Shown piece after piece: positions 56,864 through 64,000 of a stretch of DNA of 64,000 bases. Positions within the stretch are counted from its first letter, which is position 1. Each line of letters starts with the position of its first letter. The DNA is from Fremontodendron californicum (Eukaryota > Streptophyta > Magnoliopsida > Malvales > Malvaceae): contig JAULJL010000004.1 in assembly GCA_030761205.1 (NCBI GenBank), positions 23,037,172-23,101,171 on the forward strand, written 5' to 3'. The notes below the pieces were generated by a model, which made no database searches, was not told the DNA's origin, and saw only the letters and a program-made list of their open reading frames with translations. Position numbers and translations under genes: made by a program.

Positions 56864-58123
56864 TCAAGCATAATACTTCTTCAGTTCATCAGCATTCACA
56901 GGATTTCTGAAATCTTCCCCGTCCATTCTAGTTAAAATTAATGCTCCTCCAGAAAAAACACTTTTTACCACATAGGGTCCTTCCCAATTCAGAGCTCATT
57001 TTCCTCTCGGGTCCTTCACTATAGGGAGAATTTTCCTCAGTACCAACTCCCCTTCTCGGAACTGTCTGGGACGAGCCTTCTTGTTGTGGGCTCGAATCAT
57101 CCTTTTCTGATACAACTGTCCGTGACAAATTCTTTCAATTTTTTCTCCTCGATGAGATTCAACTGTTCATAACGAGCTCTAACCCATTCTGCTTCCTTTA
57201 GGCCAACTTCCATCAAAATCCAAAGTGAAGGGATCTCAACTTCAATAGGTGGCTCTGCTTCCATCCCGTATACCAAAGAAAATGGCGTTGCCCCTGTAGA
57301 TGTACGGACCGAAGTACGATATGCGTGAAGAGCAAAAGGCAAGATCTCATGTCAATCCTTGTACACATTGGTCATCTTCTCAACAATCTTCTTGATGTTC
57401 TTATTGGCTGCTTCTACTGCTCTATTCATCTTCGGACGATAAGGTGCCGAATTATGATGTGTGATCTTGAATTGAGTACACACTTCTCTCATCATTTTAT
57501 TGTTCAAATTGATAGCATTATCCGAAATAATTCTGGCTGGCAACCCGTAACGGCATATGATTTCTTTCTTAACGAATCTACATACCACCGACTTTGTTTC
57601 ATTTGCATAGGAAGCAGCTTCTACCCACTTTGTGAAATAATCTATGGCCACCAAGATGAAACGATGTCCGTTTGAAGCTTTCGGGGTAATAGGCCCTATC
57701 ATATCGATTCCCCATATTGAAAAGGGCCATGGTGTAGTCATGACATGTAATGGCGATGGCAACACATGAATCTTATCTGCATATATCTGGCATTTATGGC
57801 ACTTCCGGGAATAACTGATGCAATCTCCTTCCATCGTCAACCAATAGTAACCTGTCCTCATAATCTGTTTAGCAAGCATGTGACCATTAGCATGAGTGCC
57901 ACATATCCCTTCATGGACCTCTTCTATAATTCTTCGAGCTTCAGTAGATCCGATACATCTCAACAGGACTTGGTCTTTTTCTTTCTTGTAGAGAATCTCA
58001 TTGTCTAGAACAAAACCCATTGCTAGCCTTCTCAGAGTCTCTTGTCATTCTCTATTGCTTGTTGTGGATACTGTTGACTCTTTATGTACTGCAAGATGTC
58101 ATTATACCAAGGGAGGCCATCTA
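56864..58123 (-). pseudogene. Tat integrase with few lesions
   Basis: Minus-strand frame 58020-57352 encodes the zinc finger (EVHEGICGTHANGHML, SRKCHKCQIYAD), WPFSIWGIDMIGPITPKASN (first D), ICRYGLPARIISDNAINLNN (second D) and NRAVEAANKNIKKIVEKMTN (E). After one TGA it continues LPFALHAYRTSVRTSTGATP and LVYGMEAEPPIEVEIPSL. A frameshift in an A run near 57140 leads to YQKRMIRAHNKKARPRQF, a second TGA, and NWEGPYVVKSVFSGG (GPY/F module), ending at 56864. Both stops stand where the family has tryptophan (TGG to TGA). Confidence 0.88.
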
Positions 58124-59706
58124 TGTCACACCCCAAATTCAGGGCATGTGACCGGCTAGAGACAAGGTATGCCCCAGCCTCCGAAGCCTGACTATATTTA
58201 TTAAACCAAATTAAAGAAAATTTTGGCATAATCTCGCCCTACATGGGCGTTTGCCGCTCAATCATCAACACATGACATCTCGGTTTGGACGCCTCCGATA
58301 GGGAGTAACCGAAATGCCCCGCAGCAGACTCAACCTTTATGACATCTTATACACAAACACACATTTTTACTATATCATAACAAAATGAACATCACCATGT
58401 CATACCAGGCCTCTAAGATTGATATATATCATACATCACTTAATTACATCCGCTTATAAATATACAGAACATATTCAACAAACAAAAAAATATAGAGGAC
58501 CCATGATACCCTAGTGACTGCAAAATGTACCCTACCATCGTCACTGCTTAACATATCTTGGGTCAATTCGCTCACCACAAGTATGTGAGCAGCTAGCTAT
58601 CCGGAATATGAGAAGAGCTAGGTCTGTTAGAATCTGAAAAAAAATTGAAAATAAACAAAGTGAGTCGAAAAACTCAGTGAGCATAAGGTAACTAGGAAGA
58701 GTACTTGGAAATTTCATGCTTCCTTTCTTAACCATTAAAGCATAAACATGACATATCAAGTACGACTAATTAACCGAAAAGTAATATTTAAATATTGTTT
58801 CGGGACTTATAAAAATTATTTGTCCCATATGAAATCTTCTATACTGAGTGTTGAATATAAATAAGCCATTGGCTAGCCTAACTTGATAGCCAAAAATATT
58901 TAACAATCGATTTTACGTGTATACCTCCACAATTATTAATGAAGAATTTCTCATGTCTATATCATCAAAACATCTCGGACTTATACCAGTCCGTAATATT
59001 TGTCATCCTAGACTATCTTGTCCATATCATCCCGGACTCATCTTGCCCGTACAACAATAGCATCCCGGACTTCACCTTGTCCGTACAATATTAGCATCCC
59101 GGACATCATCCTGTCCGTACAATAATAGCATCCCGGACTTCACCTTATCCGTACAATATTAGCATCCCGGACATCATCCTGTCCGTACAATAATAGCATC
59201 CCGGACTTCACCTTGTCTGTACAATATTAGCATCCCGGACATCACCCTGTCCGTACAATAATAGTACCCCGGACATCACCCTGTCTGTATAATAATAGCA
59301 TCCCGGACTTCACCTTGTCCGTACAATAATAGCATCCCGGACTTCACCTTATCCGTACAATATTAGCATCCCGGACATCACCCTGTCCGTACAATAATAG
59401 CATCCCGGACTTCACCTTGTCCGTACAATATTAGCATCCCGGACATCACCCTGTCCGTACAATAATAGTACCCCGGACATCACCCTGTCTGTATAATAAT
59501 AGCATCCCGGACTTCACCTTGTCCGTACAATAATAGCATTCCGGACATCATCTTGTCCTTACAACAATAACATCCCGGACATCATACTGTCCATATAATA
59601 ATAGTATCCCGGACATCACACTGTCCGTATAATAATAGTATCCCGGACATCACCCTGTCCGTATAATAATATCAACATGATATATTAACTCTCTTATATC
59701 GTGGAG

Positions 59707-59737
<31 letters not shown>

Positions 59738-61687
59738 CTGTACTAGGAAACAATCTCTACACTAATATATTTCTACTTATGTTTCTCAAAGCATTACAAA
59801 TAGCTAACATTCATATTTATTCAACTCCACAACACTTACCTCATGTAACCATACTAATACCACACTTACGCCTTTGACCCGCGTAAGGTTCGAAACTCAC
59901 CATTTTCGTGATTCGAGCAATCTTTCGTGTTTCAATATCCATATCAATCAACAATGCATATAAGGCAATAACTACCTCCTAGATTAACCTAAATACTCAC
60001 AGTGTTATTTCGAGTATTAAAGCGGCACTTTCGTGACTTTGTCGCGATCCCAGGTGAACTCCACGATACGGGTACCTACGACATCGTCAGGATATTCTGT
60101 AAATATTTTACAACTACGGGACACTCAAATTCCCATTATTTATAATAGTTAGCTGCTATCCAAAAAAAATTTTAACTTAAAAATTTTTACAAATAAATTC
60201 CTACACTTAGCTCGAGTCAAAATTTGGAGCAACAATCAACTGAAAAGTTGCTCACACAATAACAATGAAGCTAACGGTGGCCTCGGACAACCAAGGAATG
60301 TGGCGACACCATCTCAAGGCAAGCTAGGGTTTCAACCAAACTCATTTTAGCCTCTAACGTTTGATTCAAAGCTATTCGATACTAATTTATGGATTAAGGA
60401 GGCAGAGGAACACCTCCTGTGGCGAAAAAAATGGTGGCAACATGGTGGTTCACCACCACCAATTTTTTTTTTTTTTTTCGACATGGTTTCTCATAGTTAA
60501 AGGCAAAATTTTCAAAATATAACATCAAAATCAAGCTTAGAACATGAAGTTACCTTTGGGTTTGTGAAATCTTTGAAGATTTTGGTGATATGCCTAGTAA
60601 ACGGAAGAGAGAGAAAGCTTGGAAGCAAGCTTCCATGGCTTCCTTTCTTTCTTTCACACTTTTCTGGTTCCTCCCGTGAAAATTGGGGGAGAGAAGTCTG
60701 ATTTTCAGACTTAACAAGTGGGCTATGGTCAAATGACCATTTTGCCCCTATTTTGTCTTTTAGTGCCTTAATAGGCCAACATGAAATTTTAACGTTCGGA
60801 AGCCCGTTTTTCACTTTTCTTGACACGAATATGTTTCAAATATGATAATATACTGATCTACATGTTCGGATAATTTTTTTGATATCCCGAAACCCAAATC
60901 CGGGCCTCGGAGCGCCAACGGGTCAATATTTTGACTTTTTCGGTTTTAGCTCCGATTTTTGTTCTGATTTCACCAGTAGCTTTCTAACATCATTTTATGT
61001 CTATATTAATCTATTGATCCATTTAAAACCTTTTTCGGACCTTCCCGCGGTTAGTTTTCGATTTTCATTCCTTTAGGTTACTTAAGGACTAATCCGATTT
61101 CAACTCCGTTTTTGACTTTTCTTGTCATATTCATAATCCTCATATGTTATAACATATGTCCATGTGTTCGATTAGTTTCAAAAAAATTTCGAAACATGTT
61201 TTTACGGCAATTTACGTCAAATTCACTAAATGACGAATTAGACGATTTTAGCTATCGGATTTTATTTTAATGTCCAATTTTTGATCTAGACATCATATTA
61301 TGATCCTATAGGATCACTTAGTCCATTGGTACCATTTACGGACTAAAAACAAAATTTTTGGTAAAATTACCAAAATACCCCTGTTCACATTTTATCGATT
61401 TTTCTGTCGATTCATGTTCTAACACTCCCAAATAATGTTATATCACATATCAACATGATGTGAAGTTAACTTATCACATTTCAAAGACTTTCTCCTATCC
61501 CGACTTTTAGTCAATTTGGGGTTAATTCACTTAATCACTCGATTAAACCCCCAACTCTACAATTTATCATACAACATGTGTACTACATGGTAGCCCATCA
61601 TTTCTGTAGGCATTTCAAAGTTTAACCTCGAGCCATCCGCATGTTATAATTGTCTCGAATTGATCTCGTACTTACGAGAGTCTTACA
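58124..61687 (-). repeat. 3' LTR of a Tekay/Del-like chromovirus
   Basis: 3564 bp, TGTAAGACTC (61687, minus strand) to GGGGTGTGACA (58124). It is preceded on the minus strand by TTCGAGGACGAATTTTATTA and AAGGGGGGAAGAAT, the conserved pol end and polypurine tract of Tekay/Del elements. The candidate 5-bp target duplication on this side is ATCTA (58119-58123). Apart from a 34-bp array it holds a (TA)n run at 59709-59737 and no genes. Confidence 0.85.
58970..59680 (-). repeat. 34-bp tandem array, ~20 copies, with dyad units
   Basis: Unit CATCCCGGACTTCACCTTGTCCGTACAATAATAG. CGGAC and GTCCG within each unit are reverse complements, giving an ~18-base potential hairpin. Units alternate between CTTCACCTTG and CATCACCCTG forms, producing a partial 68-bp higher-order repeat. 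Confidence 0.95.
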
Positions 61688-62620
61688 ATTCTTCCCCCCT
61701 TAATAAAATTCGTCCTCGAATTTTGCATAAAGTCAACTTATATAAAAGTACAAGCACTATCTTTGGCTGTATCACATGAAAATCGTCTGACATGAATCTC
61801 CACATCATAAGTACATGAAACACAGAGTATACACCACTCATCTCAGGTGATAGGTCTCACTCGATATCTGAAATGGTCTGATATACCTTGGACTCAGCTT
61901 GACTCATCCGCCAAAGCTCATAACACTCTTGAAAGGTGAAAGTTTCAAGAATACTTAGTCACATGCTATCGGCATACGACTTTTGCCTACTCTAGCAGTT
62001 ACTAATATATCTTTGATTAACTACACCTTTTTCTAGGTGTACCGTACCATATCTGAACTGAACAACTGATATCCTCCAGTCTTAAATTAACTGACAGGAT
62101 ATTGGCACATCCGGCCATACAATGTCTCGGTCCTAATTTTGCAATGATCAACAATAAATACACTCAGATCGCAATCCCAAATAATCAATAAGATAAGCTC
62201 GAAACTAGATCGAAATACCATAAATGGTATCATTTGAATACTATACTGAAAACTGTTAATATATACAAACTCAATCAATGATAGGTATCGATCCCGATTC
62301 TCCTCCGAATCTAGTATATTAACACATAACATGTCCTCAAAGACTGTTCATCTGTCCGTAAATTAAATACGGTACTAAATCGCAACTGTATTTCAGAAGC
62401 TACCTGGAATGATGTCCAGAATTTAACTATAAACTTGATGTCTCAATCAAGTACAATAAACACAAAAACTTCACGAAGACCCAATCTGGTCTAAAAAGAG
62501 CCTAGCACACTGACTTATGTTATACGTAATTTAACCAGAATCAAGTGTGCTAATTTAGTTAGTCTATCGACAATCACTCAAATAAAATCACATTCCTTGC
62601 CTACCTTAGACAAGCCTATA
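61688..62620 (-). pseudogene. Tekay/Del chromovirus integrase, heavily decayed
   Basis: Minus strand from 62620: VIVDRLTKLAHLI, VKFWTSFQVASEIQLRFSTV, NLRTDEQS, then the open frame 62332-62087 with DRYLSLIEFVYINSFQYSIQ (normally LPLIEFAYNNS). Further left is KLSPRYIRPFQIS (GPY/F module, about 61860-61900). These are integrase blocks of the Tekay/Del lineage. Many stops. A chromodomain is expected near 61750-61850 but is not readable. Confidence 0.8.
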
Positions 62621-64000
62621 TCTAGGCCCCATAATGACTTTATCTCAATCCCATTATTATGTATTCAACTTTATAACCTATTGAATCTCATTATTGTATA
62701 TTAAACTCTGTAGCATTACTGTTGGCTTCTGATGTTTAGCTTAAACCTACTAGCATAGTAAACATTTAATCACCACTCTGTAACAATGTGTTCCATACTC
62801 TATCACTATTATAACTATTTAAACTCACGATAAATCATAACTTTATCGAGGTAAAACACATAAGAAAAATTGGGTGCCACTTCGAGGATTTTACCTCGAA
62901 CACCTTTTATCTCGAGGACTACTAATCGATTATATAAATGGGGGGTTTCCTTTACTATTAACTATCAGTAATATTTTAAAACATTGCCATATATTGCCTT
63001 TATCCAATGATAGAAAAATAATATACTCATAGTCTTTTACTATTTCCAAAATCAATCCTGTTTCAATCAATTTTTTTTTTTTGATTACACTATACTTTCG
63101 CTGCATAGCTCTGACTTATTCTTTCAACTATACATGCTTAATAAATAACATTGTGTCTCGTACGTTCACTACATTCGTTCAATAAACCATTCATTTATAC
63201 CATATAAATAGATGTAACTTCAGACCAACACTATCATCAAATTATACTCAAGTATCCCCTGCACCGAGTCCCGTATACTATACAATTTTAGACAAAGTCT
63301 ATAGTATCTGTATAAATTTGCATACAGTTTGCGATATCAACACACGTCCCGGGCATAGCCCGTAGTACCATTAAACATTTTGAATACAATCTAAATATTA
63401 AATAACCAATACTAGGGCAATATGTCTCAATCACGTACAATAACCAGAAAACTCCATATTTCACATAGTCGCGAGATTAATGTGATAATTCATGATTAAA
63501 TCCATCACATCTCGTTCCACGTGCTAGCACATAACCCGGACAAAGTTCGTGTGGTGATGATCTGCCAGGTATAGCCCCTCATGTCATCTAAGATATATGA
63601 TGATCTCCGCCTGTTAAGGCCCATCATCTTAAACTCAGGAACTAGTGCGAGAATGAAATCTCAAAACTCCCTGGTGCACAGGGAAAACTTAAACATCCCC
63701 ATCCGTATATTTATCCGTATAGATTACTACTAGACAACAACAACCATATAATCAATATAACCCACTTAGAAACTATACTAGGCTATCATGACTATACCAT
63801 CAGTTTTATCTGCCTAGGCACGCTACTAGGCTAGCCACAATAAATATACATCAATCTTACGACATTGGAATCCATGCCAAATCATATTCTTATCTTGGTT
63901 ACTTAGGATCTTCCAAGGCTATATATTTTCATTCAAGCATTAAACCAAAAACCTTGTAGGCATAATAATCGCCTTCCTCCTAGGCATTTTCACAAGCACC
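62621..64000. other. Unassigned repeat-like DNA
   Basis: Should contain the remaining pol of the Tekay element if it is intact, but I could not recognise RT or RNase H motifs. It contains CCCGGGCATAGCCCG at 63348 and related CCCGGACAAAGTTCG at 63535, suggesting another repeat family. No gene supported. Confidence 0.4.

Larger units (their letters stand above)
50089..58123 (-). mobile_element. Tat-lineage gypsy retrotransposon, 3' half
   Basis: Minus-strand order from the right: integrase (58123-56864), 3' UTR with a tandem array (55240-54385), then a 4.05-kb 3' LTR (54137-50089, TGTAGACACC...AATGTCA). The 5' half, including RT, is missing from the window because a Tekay element inserted at 58124. 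Its LTR end matches the LTR end at 3335. Confidence 0.85.

Overview
The window is plant nuclear DNA, most likely from a eudicot. It is AT-rich and holds one four-exon gene with GT-AG introns. The rest is a nested pile of plant-type transposons: Ty3/gypsy (Tat-like, Athila-like and Tekay/Del-like), Ty1/copia, an L1-type LINE and non-autonomous hAT elements. I see no rRNA, tRNA, CRISPR or bacterial-style operon. Family assignments come from reading translated motifs; no database search was run.

Layout. 1-3335: 3' part of a large Tat-like LTR containing a ~1.2 kb inverted repeat. 3336-11693: one LINE (plus strand, poly-A tail) split by a complete but dead copia element (4118-10800, minus strand) with TGTTGG/CCAACA ends. 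11694-13046: AT-rich DNA with a small hAT-like MITE. 13047-18523: a conserved-looking four-exon gene on the minus strand encoding 478 aa of unknown function, with transposon debris in intron 1. 19262-21160: a hAT-type element with a perfect 12-bp TIR and 8-bp TSD, containing a second small hAT element. 21169-24000: AT-rich DNA and degenerate repeats. 24000-34240: a decayed Tat-lineage gypsy element (gag, protease, RT, RNase H, extra RNase H, integrase), a 71-bp tandem array, then an antisense ORF with its own TATA box. 34276-35075: probable LTR fragment.

35076-44601 is the most unusual object. It is a young non-autonomous Athila-like LTR retrotransposon with ~2.07 kb LTRs that look about 99.4% identical, TSD ACAAG, and a tRNA-Asp-type primer site. 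It has lost pol. After a gag remnant it carries two intact ORFs that do not belong to retrotransposons: a 178-aa basic zinc-finger protein resembling the nucleic-acid-binding (silencing-suppressor) proteins of plant betaflexiviruses, and a 215-aa intronless LONELY GUY (LOG) cytokinin-activating phosphoribohydrolase with the R and PGGxGTxxE active-site motifs kept. Each ORF has a splice-acceptor-like tract just upstream, and the pair is bracketed by two copies of an element-derived repeat.

44607-50088: decayed copia, a diverged Athila LTR + PBS + gag start, and an unclassified repeat. 50089-58123: a minus-strand Tat element (4.05 kb LTR, 22-bp tandem array in the 3' UTR, integrase) cut at 58124 by a minus-strand Tekay/Del chromovirus whose 3.56 kb LTR holds a 34-bp array; its decayed integrase runs to about 62620. 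The end of the window (62620-64000) is unassigned repeat-like DNA.

Only the four-exon gene and the two cargo ORFs of the Athila-like element look like intact protein-coding sequence. Nearly all other long ORFs are shadows or broken transposon genes.
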